This document shows, one piece after another, positions 32,744 through 44,914 of a stretch of DNA of 64,000 bases; the stretch's first letter is position 1, and every line of letters begins with the position of its first letter. The stretch comes from Aotearoamyces nothofagi (Eukaryota; Ascomycota; Leotiomycetes; Leotiales; Tympanidaceae): positions 62,001 through 126,000 of the forward strand of contig JADDTR010000013.1 of the NCBI GenBank assembly GCA_015345905.1, in the 5' to 3' direction. Under the pieces are notes generated by a model, which had not been told where the DNA came from, did not search any database, and was given only the letters and a program-made list of their open reading frames with translations. A program made the position numbers and the translations under genes.

Positions 32744-35213
32744 CTACAACTTGTTCCTCGTCCTCTCTCCCGTCAATTCTCTCGCTATACCACTACTAAT
32801 CCAATCACTAATAGCCATATTTGTCACCATAGGATTAACTCCGCTTGCACTAGGGAAAACACTCGCATCTGCAACATACAGTCCCTCAACGCCCCACACC
32901 TTCCCCTTGGGGTCGACAACGCCTTGCGCAGGTGTCGCCGACATACGATTCGTGCCCATCTGGTGCGCCGACGCATATACGCCGTTGGGAGGAGCATTGC
33001 CTGCCTTTTCAACAGCAGCGAGCCAGGCCTTGAAGGCCGGGTGCGTGATCCCAAGCGTGGAATCCGACTGTTCTTCATCATCCCGAATGAACGGCTCCAC
33101 GCCCGCGATACACACATGAATCTCTTTCGCGCCCATCACATACGCTATCTTGGCCTGGGCCAAAAGACCCTCCATGGTATGCCTCCGATCAAAGACGCTG
33201 GGCGTATAGGCAATCCTCGGCAGTCCGGTCCCGGGATCAGGATAAACAACGCCGGTATCTCTGTCGCGGGTGATGCTGATGAAGGCGTTTGTGTGGCGAT
33301 ATTTGAGCGCTTGGAGCTTGTAGTCCAGGCCGGAGGTCCAGTTGAGGAAGGTTAGTGACCAGGAGGGTAGCATGCAGGTTGCTTCCAGTTTGGCGCCGTG
33401 GCCTTTGCCGTCGAGGTTTTCGAAGGTGGTGCAGACTGTGGTGAGGATACCGCCTTCCCAGGGACGGACGTCAGTGTCGTAGACGCTCATGATGAGGTTG
33501 CAAGGGTGGAGATGGAGGTTACGCCCTATATGACGATTCTAGGATGTCGATGTGTTAGTAAAGTTATTAAATCGTTGATAAATGAAGAGGAAGAGGAAAA
33601 GGAAATGAGGGATATGATACCTTGAGACCACTATTCAAGAGCACGATTGGACTCCACAGACTACCACATGAGATAATCACTTTCTTCGCCTTGATGATGA
33701 TTTCTCTCGTCGTCTGTCCTCCTGGCGGTCCATCCCTACTCGTCCATACCCCCTTTACACCCACTGCCGTTTTTACATCCCCAATGCTCTCGAAGAGGAC
33801 TTTCTCCACACGGAAACCCTCAGCGAATTTCGCTCCCGCTCTTGCTGCATCTGGCAACCAAGACACCGCCGGTCCCTGCTTCTGCGCCGTCCCACACCCA
33901 AGCGTGCAATACCCGCAATAATGTTCCTCCTCGCTCGTGTTCTGCGGAACATCCTTCGCCGTATACCCCAGCTTCCTCGCGCCCTCCAAAATCGCCTTAT
34001 TCCCATGATTATGTCGAATGGGATGCTTACCGACGCCCATCCGGTCGCATACCCTATCCAGACACATCTGGAACTCGGCCGTGGCGAAGAACGGCAGGTT
34101 GTGATCTTCGGCCCATTCTTTGCGTACGAAGCTTTGCGTTTGCAGCGCTGCGGACCAGTTTACGGTGCCGCCGCCACCCCAGGTAGAGCCGCTGATAATG
34201 GAGACTGAGACGTCGTCAGATACTTCGAAGCCACCATTATCGAAGAGGTGAATCCCGCCGTCGCGTTCTGTCATCGGGAGGTGGGTTGGGCGATGGTGGT
34301 AGCCTTTGTCAACCACGAGGACCTTGTGGCCTGCTTCAGCGAGGTTTTTGGCGCACACAGCACCGCCACAGCCACTGCCTACGATGATGACGTCTGTCTC
34401 AACTATCTCAGGAGTGTCCCCAGGTGGGAACTGGAGGAAGGTGTAGTCGAAGTCGGGGCCGAGTATTTTATAATTGGCGGGAGCTTTGGAGAAGCCGGTG
34501 ATGTGAGAGAAGGATGGAGAGGTCTTGATCCAGATATTTTTGGCCAGGAAGGACATTGTTTTGTAGGCTCCCTGGAGCGGTGAGAGATAGGATGTACGCC
34601 ACGAGTGTAGAATAGCAGTGCGGATATGGATTGGCTGGGAGTGGATGGGTGTGGCATAGCCGGTGAGGAGGAGGGATCCGACACGTGTACTACGGTTGGA
34701 CTCTGGTTAGTTGTCTAGAAGAATTGAGGTTTCTGGATCTGTAAATGGAGGTATTCTTCTATCATAGCAAGTACCTGGGAGTTGCATCTGCATGTTTTAT
34801 ACTGACTGCCTCTTCCCAATTAGCGGCATAACTTACTTTAAAGCTGATAGCAGGACCGCGAGTCCCTTTCTCGCATCCTCTCGAGCATAAAATATCAATG
34901 TGCGCTTCAAGAGATCTTGAAAGTCGGCATTGTCCGATACCTTCTCATCTAAATATTGCTCCAAAGTATTTGAATCCGGGGGGTTCGTGACAGTCCTCTG
35001 TAGATCATTGACTGCCGCATTATACACCGCATCAGAGATAGCAAATTGCGATATTTTGTCGCTGATTTTCGCCTCTCTCCGAATTGACGGAATTACTGTG
35101 TCCATTATAGATAGTAACGTTTGCCATTGTTGGTCTGTGAAATATTCTCCCGATGGGGGAGACGGCAACGGGGTTGCGAGAGGACCGAAGCTGTTGAGTG
35201 CACTCGAGGCCAT
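32744..35213 (-). CDS. FAD-dependent long-chain alcohol oxidase (GMC-like)
   Basis: Three exons: 34837-35213, 33621-34689, 32744-33538; 746 residues, the usual length of long-chain fatty alcohol oxidases. These enzymes oxidise fatty or other long alcohols to aldehydes with O2, releasing H2O2 (EC 1.1.3.20 family), normally at peroxisomal or ER membranes. Visible marks: N-terminal helical domain ending LSALNTRVGSLLLTGYATP across the first intron; FAD dinucleotide fold DVIIVGSGCGGAVCAK (about 224-240) with DKGY; GSTWGGGGTVNWS; cysteines in HYCGYCTLGCG; C-terminal GMC-type block HQMGTNRM and DASVFPSASGVNP with final TNMAISDWI. Divergent from the A-T-R reductase, so the two may share a promoter. 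Could equally be a primary-metabolism gene. Confidence 0.92.
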
Positions 35214-36422
35214 GGTAACTTAGAATATCCTTAAGGATGGGTAGTAGACGTATAGAATATTTCAATATAGAGACTAATCCCAAGGGTCTCAGGAACGATT
35301 GAAGATGGAGATGATGAAGATGCCAATTAGGATTCGAGTTCGTGGCTCATGGATGGACGGACATTAAATGGAATGATCGTGTCTACGTAAACATAGTGGA
35401 TACTACAGAGTCACCGAGTTGCGCAACTGGAAGGTAAGTTGCAACAGGAACCTCGTTCCACCTACATACAACGAACAAGATCCTTGTTGACAGACAGCAG
35501 CTGAAGGCGAGGCAGGGCGAGCCGATCGGAGATCAACAACTATAGAGTTTACCATTTACCATGCAATACACAGTACCCAGCACGGTACAGCACAGGACAT
35601 AATATACAGTGCATCTGGCATTAACTGGCGCAAAAGATGACTATCGTTCATAATGCCAATTCATCCTCAATTCGCAATATCAACCACGAACTATAACATC
35701 AAAATAACATCAAAATAAAGGCGAAAAACACATGTGGTTCTGGCATCTGTCAGCCGAGGGCCAACCTTCAACCCCACTCGAATGACGGCCGGGATGAATC
35801 CAGGGATCAAAAGGCGATCGGCGGATCAACAGGCGCTTGCGACAAGCCATGCTTCGCTATCCCTCGCCATCCCTCGTTATCCGTCCTAAAAAACCTCAAA
35901 TACGTCGCTGCCGCCAGCCACGGCGACAGCCACGCCTCCAACTCGGCCGCAACACTCTCGAAGGAGTCAAGGGGCACGGATATCAGGGAGCTGCGGTTGC
36001 GATGGCACAGCTGAATGGACCTTGGGTTCTGGGATGGTTGTTGTCCGCGTCTCCGCCGTGCCGCATGCCGTGCGAGTCGTGGAGGAGCCACCGTCCTTGG
36101 GCCAGCTGAGTCGGAGTTGCCGTGGAGGGGATAGGTGTGGAAGGAGCAGGACTCCATCATATCATTGACTTTGGGATGCTTGTAAGATGTTTGCGCACAT
36201 AGTCCTGCTGCTGGCCAGCAAGGTTGTCCTTGTCTTGCTGGCCTCCGCGTTTTTCGACCTTCGACTTTCGACTTACGGCGCTCGACAACTGTCGCTTTTA
36301 TTCTCGATTTCCCCCGATGCTCTTCCTCGTTATCTCACCCAACAAATGTGTGGTTTATCAGGAGCCCAAGCCTCCCAGTATTGATCTGCGCTCGAAGGCG
36401 GGGAAAGTAAACCTAATCTACA
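35214..36422. promoter_or_regulatory. Divergent promoter region (alcohol oxidase / A-T-R reductase)
   Basis: A 1.2-kb region between divergent starts. A minus frame at 35807-36160 has a plausible-looking C-terminal end but no domain or splice partner that I can find. Otherwise no gene; promoters presumed. Confidence 0.45.
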
Positions 36423-39400
36423 ATGGCCTCTTCTCTACTTCCGGCAGTTCAGAAGAAGCGCCTTTTGAATCATATTGTCGATGAACGAGCAAGAGACCAA
36501 CCCGAATCCTCGTATGCAGAGTATCCTATCTCGTCGACAGGCTATGAAGAAGGATTTCAAAAGATCACCTTTGCAGACTTTGCCAATGCTATCAATGGTG
36601 TTGCTTGGTGGCTGCACTACACAATTGGACCAGGAAAGAACTTTGAGACGCTGGCATATCTCGGAGTCCTTGATTTGAGATACAACGCCCTGCTCTTGGG
36701 AGCTGTTAAGGTTGGCTATAAGGTTTGTATCTCCTAGAAAAAAATCCGTATTTGGCCATGTTCCGTCTTACTGAGACAGTGTAGGTACTATTTACATCAC
36801 CACGAAATAGTATGCCAGCGCATATCAATCTATTCAACATTCTTGACTGCCAGATTCTTATTTCTCCAAGTCCACGGCCACAGGCAGTAGCCGCAATTAC
36901 CGCTTCCCACCAGATGCGTGTCCTTGAAGTCCCAACGGTTGAAGAGCTGCTTAGTACTAAATACCCCAGTTATCCGTATGACAAGTCCTTTGAAGATGCT
37001 CGGAAAGAGCCATTGGTGGTTCTACATACGTCAGGAACGACAGGCTTACCCAAGCCAATAATCTGGACACATGACTTCGCTGCGAGCTGGCTCCAGTGGG
37101 TTACATTGAAAACGCCGCCCGGGTATATGAATCAACATGAACTATGGTATCCCGGGCGATTATTCTTTTTATTTCCTCCATTTCATGTAAGTCATATTCT
37201 CTCGACGAAAGAGTGTGGTTTAGGCTGTCTAGTAGCAGGCTAGAAGTATATGGTGCTCAGGTTCTGATTTAAAGTTAGGCAGCAGCACTATTTGGTTCTC
37301 TCCTCGGTGCTATATTTTTGGGGACTACCATAATCTTCCCCCCAGCCGGTGTTATACCTTCTGCTCAGGTCCTCGTTGGTGGTATAAAACATACCAAGGC
37401 AAATTGCGCAGCTATTGTGCCATTGGTTGCAGATGAGCTTTCAAAAAAGCCTGAATTGTTGGATTTCGTATCGACACATCTTGATTCTATGTTCTATTCC
37501 GGTGGAAGTCTCGGTCAGGCTGTCGGTGACACGATATCTCAGAGAATAAAGTTCTTCTCCATTATCGGGACAACAGAGACTGGACTATTGCCGACTCTTT
37601 ATCCTGCCGAACGATGGCCAACAGAGGACTGGAATTATTTCAGGTATAATCCCGCGGCAAACATAGATCTACAGCGAATCTCTGAAGATGAATACGAGGC
37701 GGTTGTGATACGTCATCGAGACCCTGAAGTTGAGCAGACTGTCTTTAAAATATTCCCAGACACAACGGAATATAGGACGGGCGACCTCTATAACCCTCAC
37801 CCAACTAAGCCAGATGCTTGGCTTTACCGTGGAAGATCAGATGACATCGTAGTCTTTTTAACTGGGGAGAAAACCAACCCTATTTCTATGGAAGAGACAA
37901 TTGCCAAGCATCCTGAAGTTCGCTCGGTCCTTGTGATAGGGACGCTTAGGTTTCAAGCTGCGGTTCTGGTAGAACTTTTAACGACCGAACAGCTCTCGGC
38001 TTCTGAAAGGGCCAGGGTCATTGAACGTCTATGGCCAACGATTCAAGAAGCTAATCTAGAATGTCCTCGTCATGCCAAAATCAAAAAGTCGCATGTCATG
38101 TTTACCACTCCTGAGAAGCCGATGCAGCGGGCTGGCAAAGGAACTATCCAAAGAAAGCCTACGTTACAACTCTATGCCAAGGAAATCGATGAACTATATG
38201 CGAACGCAGACAAGACATCTGGTCCTAGCTCTGCAGATGGCCCGTTAGTATCTATCGATCCACTAGACTCCAAGGCTGTTTCAGACTTCATTGCCGAGTT
38301 ACTTTCTCGTCTTCTCGAATCAAAGGATTTTGATGCTAGCGAGAATTTCTTCATCTCTGGCATGGACTCCCTACAAGCGGTTCAAATGACTCGAAGCCTA
38401 AAAGCAGCTCTCGCCCTACCAGATCTCGAAATAAGCACCGTTTACGCCAATCCTTCGATATCTGCACTTACAAAGGCAATTGCGGAGCTCTACAACGAAC
38501 ATGAGGTTTCAACGGAATTGAAGCAAGCTTCGAGGAGCCAGATAATCGAACGTATCTTTGACGAGTATAAAACAATCCTCAATGAAGTCGGTAAGACTCA
38601 GGCAATGAAGGTTCTGAGGAACGGCGATGGAGCTCGGGAAAGTAAAGGACGCGTTATACTTCTTACAGGATCCACAGGTGCAATTGGATCTTATATTTTG
38701 CAGGTGCTTCTAGAGAGTCGTGATGTATCTCACATCTACTGCCTAAACAGGGCATCCGATTCCTATTCACTGCAGGTGAGCCGAAACAAGTCCCGCAACC
38801 TTCCGAGCGAGTTTCCTACTAGTCGCGTCACTTTTCTTGCTACAGATCTCTCAAAAGATCAGCTCGGTCTCGAAGATAGCGACTATGAAAGACTCCGTAC
38901 CAGTGTCACGGACATCATCCACAACGCATGGCCAGTGAATTTCAACCTCTCACTACCAACCTTTGAACCACACCTCTCCGGGACGATTAACCTGCTCAAG
39001 CTCGCCGCATCCGCCACGCACCCATTTACCCTCCTATTTGTCTCCTCCATAAGCTCCGTGCTTAACTCATCTCTACAACCAATCCCCGAGAAAATTATCC
39101 ACGACTCCCTAGCACCCCTCCCCATGGGCTACGCCGAGAGCAAACACATCGCCGAGCGCATCCTTGAATATGCTAGCACCGTCCTCTTTAATGTAGACAT
39201 CATCATCACGCGTGTTGGACAGGTCACGGGGCCGGCACATGCGCCTGGACACTGGAATAAGTGGGAGTGGTTCCCGAGTCTCGTCACCAGCTCGTTGTAT
39301 CTTAGTTCTGTACCTGACTCGCTAGGAAACGGACAGGATATTATAGATTGGGTTCCAATCGATTTCCTTGCAAAGAGCTTGGTGGAATTTGTTCTTGTTA

Positions 39401-39801
39401 GGAAGGACGATGATGAAGGGAGCAGTGCTAGAGTCTTCCATCCACTTAATCCCAACCCCACAAGCTGGAGCGAGCTCAGACCCGTTGTTGTAGACGTCTT
39501 GAACAAAGTCTCCAAAGCCAAAGATCAGACGAGGAATGTTGAGGAGGTCCCGCTCAGTACTTGGATTGAGCGCCTCCGTAACGAGGCTCGGAGTATGGAT
39601 GGGACATCACAGTTGGAGAATATGCTACTGGTTAACCCGGCAGTGAAGCTAGTGGGGTTCTATGAGGGTCTGTTGGCAGGAGAAGGCTTATCGCAGGTCG
39701 AAGGCCAGAGTGCCATGGAGGCTAGCGAGTTGTTGAGGAGTTTGGATGGTCTGGAGGATGAGTGGGTGGAGAGATGGATTATGGACTGGGTAGGTGATTA
39801 G
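36423..39801 (+). CDS. NRPS-like reductase with adenylation, thiolation and reductase domains (A-T-R)
   Basis: Three exons: 36423-36722, 36785-37186, 37279-39801; 1074 residues. Adenylation domain (about 1-560): A3-type motif VLHTSGTTGLPKP near 180-190, TGDLYNPHP, YRGRSDDIVVF, and the lysine-bearing GKGTIQRK. Thiolation domain: FFISGMDSLQ with phosphopantetheine Ser about 598. Reductase domain (about 690-1060): NADP fold LLTGSTGAIGS near 696-706, Rossmann partner strands, and the catalytic YAESK at about 852. Such enzymes activate a carboxylic acid as AMP ester, load it on the carrier and release it reductively as aldehyde or alcohol; no condensation domain is present. The family includes fungal carboxylic acid reductases. 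Proposed core enzyme of the surrounding cluster. Acid substrate unknown. Confidence 0.95.
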
Positions 39802-41423
39802 GCTGTATTGATGTATTTAGTTTCGTTCTGCTGATGGAATGGTGATTTTTGTGGAATAGTGAAGCTTCTTTGTTATAGTAATGAGATTTGTCTTCTTAGG
39901 TTAGGGCTCTGTGCACGGAACCTCAGAGTTATCCCCCTCCCCGTAGTCTTCGTCTGGATCATCCTCCTCGTTCTCCCCAACTTCTTCCCGCAACTGTTCA
40001 TCCTGTCTCCTCTCCGCCATCTGCGATTTTCCGCTCGATGCCCACCGAGCATCGAGCGTCCTTCTGTATGCATTTTTCTGTGGCTCTCCTGTTCGACTTG
40101 GCATTTCAGTATGTTGATATCCCTCTCATTATTACGACAATTAGTGCTTTGCTACTGCGCCCTTTTTGCATGCCTTTGGGGTCTTGTACAGTGAATCATT
40201 ACATCTTGATATTGGTCTTGGGAGGTCCTGCTTGAACTTTCCGCCTATGATTGATGACTCGTAACCTCTGCATTCTAGAAGTCGAAGCTTTCCCATGTGT
40301 CTTTTGAGGATGGTCCAGCCCTCTGCAAGCAAGACTTCGAAGACCCCTGTATACCACTCTAGTGTTGGGACTGTCCCTGCTGGGTGATGTATGTGCCAGC
40401 GTTATCTACATAATAATTTCATATCATGGCAACAGTCGCAAATTCCATGGGGGACAAGGTAATAAGAAACACCTGTATCGAACTGGGTTCCCAAGAAATG
40501 CTATATCAGACTTATCAAACTCAGTCACTAGCCACGGTAGAGTATCACCCGGCATAGAGTCGCGACACAAATGAAATCGGATATATACAGACCTCCCAGG
40601 GAATCTATGCCCCAGGGAAAAACCGCACCACTTCATGCGCGCAAAGGAGAATTCATACAGATACTTCAGTCGTACCAGCCACGTGGTAAACATGAGGATT
40701 GCACTGTAGATAAGACGAGACGAATCGGGCGAGTCTTGTATGTGACCGCCTTTCCCGAAATGGCAACAGAGTGCGACAGCGAGGTCTGTGTCCGGTTTAT
40801 ATCCACACATGACTGATAAGACACGTTTTTACAGGCGCTGAATAGCTGCAAATTGCCGCCGCGAATAGCTGATAAGGAGAACACGCTGGGTTTAAGCCCT
40901 GGAGCATACATTCCCGTGCACCTCTACGACTCCTACACTCCTTGCATCTCTGCACACAGTATCTTGCCGCGGACTTTATACTGAATTCAGCAACACCACC
41001 GTCCTCCTTCGAATCGGAAAATACTGTCCCGGGAGAGTCTTCACTCTGCCATCACAACCTCGCGCTCTATTGTTGTATCTTCCCCTGCCGGTCTGGCCTG
41101 GACTAGCGGTAGAGATGCCCGTCGTCGCTCTATTGCGCCCGATCGGGAAAGTCGAGTATAGATCCATCGACAGGATAGATAACGATAAGAATCAATGTGC
41201 AGCTATTCTGGAGGTTATTCCAAGGGTTATCGTCTTCTGCGGAGTATTCAACCTTTTTGATGCTGCAGCTACCCTGTATGGCGATCCTTGTCCTGCAGAT
41301 ATACATTATAAGTATATCTAGACAAGCCGGCACGAGGATGGCAGCTCTACCTCAACTTTAATAGCGAGCCTGCCTATATCGACTGTCAAATTGCCTCGAC
41401 TGAGCTTTTGTTTGTTATTTACA
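39802..41423. other. Intergenic with unassigned coding-like pieces
   Basis: About 1.6 kb. Minus frames at 39901-40104 (acidic, NAYRRTLDARWASSGKSQMA then EENEEDD-type tail), 40141-40332 and 40424-40810 look somewhat protein-like but do not join by clear splice sites into one gene, and I recognise no domain. It may hold relics or a small unrecognised gene on the minus strand. The last 400 bases serve as promoter of the MFS gene. Confidence 0.4.
39901..40104 (-). CDS. Hypothetical acidic C-terminal piece
   Basis: A 67-codon ATG-led minus-strand frame ending at 39901. The first half is basic and the second half strongly acidic (run of Glu/Asp around GENEEDDPDED), a composition more like a real C-terminus than a chance frame. 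No upstream exon could be tied to it. It lies tail-to-tail with the A-T-R gene. Function unknown; it might be part of a degraded gene. Confidence 0.25.
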   Translation of the reverse strand: MPSRTGEPQKNAYRRTLDARWASSGKSQMAERRQDEQLREEVGENEEDDPDEDYGEGDNSEVPCTEP

Positions 41424-43281
41424 ATGCACACTGTTGAGGGGCACGATGAGCAGGACTGGCCACCTGGTACTGTTCGGATCGAAGGTAAGCTGTCGAGCCT
41501 CGTCCTGTAGCATAGATACTCACATGTCTTCAGATTTGCAAAAGGGAGCCGAATTGATACTTCAGCCACGTCCAACTGTTGATCCTAATGATCCATTGGT
41601 CGGTCATCAACTCTCCGTTTGCATCACAACATACTGATGTTTATAGAACTGGGCTCCGTGGCGTAAGAATCTGAATTTCGGACTTGCGTGTATGTATGTT
41701 GTCTTCGTCTTCGCCGAGTAAGTAAATGAATCATATCTCCCGGTTCCATCAGCAGACTAACCTATGTAACTTAGCATCAATGCTGTGACTCCGACATGGG
41801 GCCCAATGAACGAATTGAATGGCTTCAGCTATGATCTCTTGAACGACAGCTATGCTGCTGGCTGTGCAGCCTTGGCAATCGGCGGTCCGCTATTGATTCC
41901 ATTCGCGCTCAAATACGGCCGTCGTCCCGTCTATGTCTTCAGCACTGTCGGTCAATTCGCCATTGCAGTCTGGACTGCCAAGTTGCAGACGGTCGGGGAC
42001 CTCGTCGCGGTCAATACTTTGAACTGCTTCCTCGGAGCTCTTTCAGAAATCATGGTCCAGATGACTGTAGCAGATATCTTCTTCGTACACGAACGAGGAC
42101 GCATGAACAGTTTCTATATATGGTTCCTGAATATTGGCGGTTCGCTGGCACCCCTCGCTGCTGGCTATATCACTGTTGGGCAGGGATGGCGCTGGGTCTG
42201 GTGGTGGATGGCAATCTTCTTCGGGATCACATTTTTTATCTACGTCTTTCTTTTCGAGGAGACGAAGTATACCAAGGTCTACACGGGCATTGATCCTGTC
42301 GAGCTCCAGGACCCGTTGGCCATCGTCCATACTCGTAGTGATGAGGAATCTACAAAGGCAATCGCATCGGATACAAAGAATACAGAAACCGCAGTCCATC
42401 CAGACGCAGTACACCCGTCTGTCAATCGCGAAATCGACTATGCCATTCCAATGAAGACGTATCGGCAACGACTTACACTTTGGACAACGGCACCAGGATC
42501 GTGGTACTCATTCGTGCGTCACAGTTACCAACCACTTATGGTTTTTGTTACCATCCCAGCGGTCTTCTATATCTGTTTGGTATATGCCATTGTGAATTCA
42601 TCCCTCACAGTGATGATCACAGTCACCTCCGAATACCTGTACGACCCACCCTGGAATTTCAACTCGGCACAAGTCGGGCTGATGAGTCTTCCCGGGTTCA
42701 TTGGGACGTCAGTCAGCCTACTTGTCGTCGGCCCACTGAGCGACTGGGCCATCCTCTATCTCGCAAAACGGAACAACGGCATCTACGAGCCGGAAATGCG
42801 CCTTTGGGTCATGGCTGCTTTCATCCCCTTTGTCCCTGCAGGTATCTTCATGTTCGGTTTCGGCCTCGCCAACGGTTCGTCGTGGCAGGTCTTGGCTATT
42901 GGGGGTGGATTGCTGTCGCTGGGCACTGCGCCGGCAAGCAGTATTGTTCTGACGTATCTCACGGATGCGTATACAGATGTATGATATTCCCAGTTCTCTC
43001 CCGCACCGAACCAGATTACTAACCACAACGCATAGATTGTTGCCGATTCCATGGTGTCAATCACCGTCACTCGAAACATCGTCGCTACGGTTTTCGTTTT
43101 TGCCATCTCGCCGTGGATTGACGGGATCGGTGTCAGGAACGTCTTCATCATGCTAGGTGTTTTAATCACCGTCATTCTTCTTTCCGTATTCATCTTTCTT
43201 TTCTTTGGCAAGAAGCTGCGTGTTCGGACAGCAAAGCGGTATCGGTACTTTGCGGAGCGCCAGTTCGAGACGAGAGGCTAG
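41424..43281 (+). CDS. MFS transporter (DHA1-like, Hol1-related)
   Basis: Five exons: 41424-41484, 41534-41598, 41647-41717, 41775-42978, 43036-43281; 548 residues. The N-tail ends in DPNDPLNWAPWRKN, the usual lead-in of fungal drug/proton antiporters; the first loop has YGRRPVYVFS, and helix 5 lies around GWRWVWWWMAIFFG. A long hydrophilic centre (about 230-300) separates the halves, as in the Hol1-like branch. Plasma membrane protein that may export metabolites or move cations/polyamines. All three N-terminal introns are short with clean phases. Placed at the edge of the proposed cluster, it is a natural candidate for product export, but that is inference. Confidence 0.9.
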
Positions 43282-44021
43282 AAGTGGGGGCTCTAGGATA
43301 TTGAATGTAGCTAGTTGTAGATGGGTTGTTGATCTCTGAGACCTGGTGATAAATAATGATGAATAGATTATTGATTTTAGAATCCGAATATGGAGTATTT
43401 TGCAAAATTGCTACCCTCCGACTATGTGCCCGTTATCAGTTGGAGAAAGATGTTCAGATTCTTCTTCACCGCCATGCTCCTCCAGATAGATGTCACGTGT
43501 GATGAGAGAAGTCACGTGTAATGCCAAATTTGATAAACGGCCCTACTTCCCCTTGGCGTAATGGAGCAGCTGTGGAGCCGGGAATGGAGATTGTATGGGG
43601 CTCCACGATTTGCGGACAATGGCCTCGGATTGGCCGGGTCAAGCTTGTTCCTGCTCCCTTTTCTAGCCACCAATATCCAAGGAGCATGGAAACAGAGGAG
43701 AGACCGATAATCTTCAGTGCTTGGAAAATAGATAGAAGAACCTCGTAAAAGGACGGATAACAAAGTATCATACGATTATTAGCATACAGTGAGTGAACTG
43801 TTGAATCTCCCAGAGAGATCAGTGTTAAAGTAGAGGAAATGTATTGTCAATGTTTATTTAAGATTAAGTATGCCCACGGTTGCAGAACAGGAGCCTACGT
43901 TGCCGTCTGTAGATTTGTGTCTAGGGAGCACAAGATTGACTCCCCTACAAAATAAGACTATGCTGGCTCTGCTCAATTCTAAGCTTTAGTTCTATGTTTT
44001 TGTCTTGCTCTAGTTGAAGGC
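43282..44021. other. Intergenic, convergent 3' ends
   Basis: About 740 bases between MFS and PEBP-like genes. No gene, tRNA or clear repeat recognised. Overlapping small frames at 43493-43771 on both strands are unsupported. Confidence 0.5.
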
Positions 44022-44914
44022 TCAGAGGAGTGTACAAAGACATATCAAAAACATTGCAAACAGCGCAGTCTCGTTGATGCTCAGTACCGCTCCCATACCT
44101 GTCGACGAGGCCGCTATCGTCGTCGCCGAAGCCGTAGCAGAAGCCGCAGTCGAGGCCGTCGTAGAGAGCGTCCCCGTCCCATTAGCCCCCTGGGGAAAAT
44201 TCAACCTCGACCCGTTCGTGGTCGGGATCGTCCCGTTCCCGACCTCGAAATAATTCGCCGCGACGGGCGCGCCCAGGCCCGCCTCCTCCCGGAAGGCCTC
44301 GACGTCGAACCCCAGCTTGCCCGCGTAGCCCGCCTCGGTCGTGTTCGGCGGCGGCGGCAGGAAGCGCTGGAAGGCGGCGGGCACGGTGAAGTTCGCGGGC
44401 TGGGCGAAGAGGAGGAGCTGGTACCGGTGGCGGCCCGAGAGGGGCGCGGGCACGATATAGGCCGCCAGCGCGGCGGCGGCGGAGCTCAGGGTCGTGATGC
44501 CGGAGGGCGCGGAGGGGCGGGGGGCCAGGTCGGTCTGCAGGAGGTGGAGCAGCGAGGTGATGTTCACGACGTCGGGCAGCTGCGTGTCGACATCGACCAT
44601 CACGAGCAGGTACGGCTCGTCGTCGAGAGCCACGGTGTCACCGCCCACCACCGGCTGAGATGTCGGCACTGCAGCGCGTCAGAAGTCATGATCCCGCCTC
44701 GCGATCCCTCTCAGCAGCACGACGGGTGCTCAAACTTGCCGCTTCTATCGAGCACGAGCCCGGGAGGCGTCACGTCGTACGTGGCATTGGCGGCGGAGAT
44801 GAATTCGACGACGAGATTCGTGGAGCAGGATGGGGCGAAGCCGGGGATTGTTTGGCCGTGGGAGGGGGTGAGCAGGAGGGCGAGGGCTGCTGGGAGGAGG
44901 GTTGAGGCTCGCAT
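44022..44914 (-). CDS. Secreted PEBP-like protein, probably GPI-anchored
   Basis: Two exons, 44740-44914 and 44022-44668; 273 residues. The intron starts with GC, not GT: the donor is G|GCAAGT and the acceptor CTGCAG, which joins LDRS to VPTSQPVV in phase. A signal peptide (MRASTLLPAALALLLTPSHG) precedes a phosphatidylethanolamine-binding-protein fold: PYLLVMVDVD, then YQLLLFAQPANFTVP and the late GLGAPVAANYFEVGN. A Ser/Thr/Ala-rich tail and a final hydrophobic stretch (ALFAMFLICLCTLL) look like a GPI-attachment signal. Cell-surface or wall protein; ligand unknown. Very GC-rich third positions compared with flanking DNA. Confidence 0.85.
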
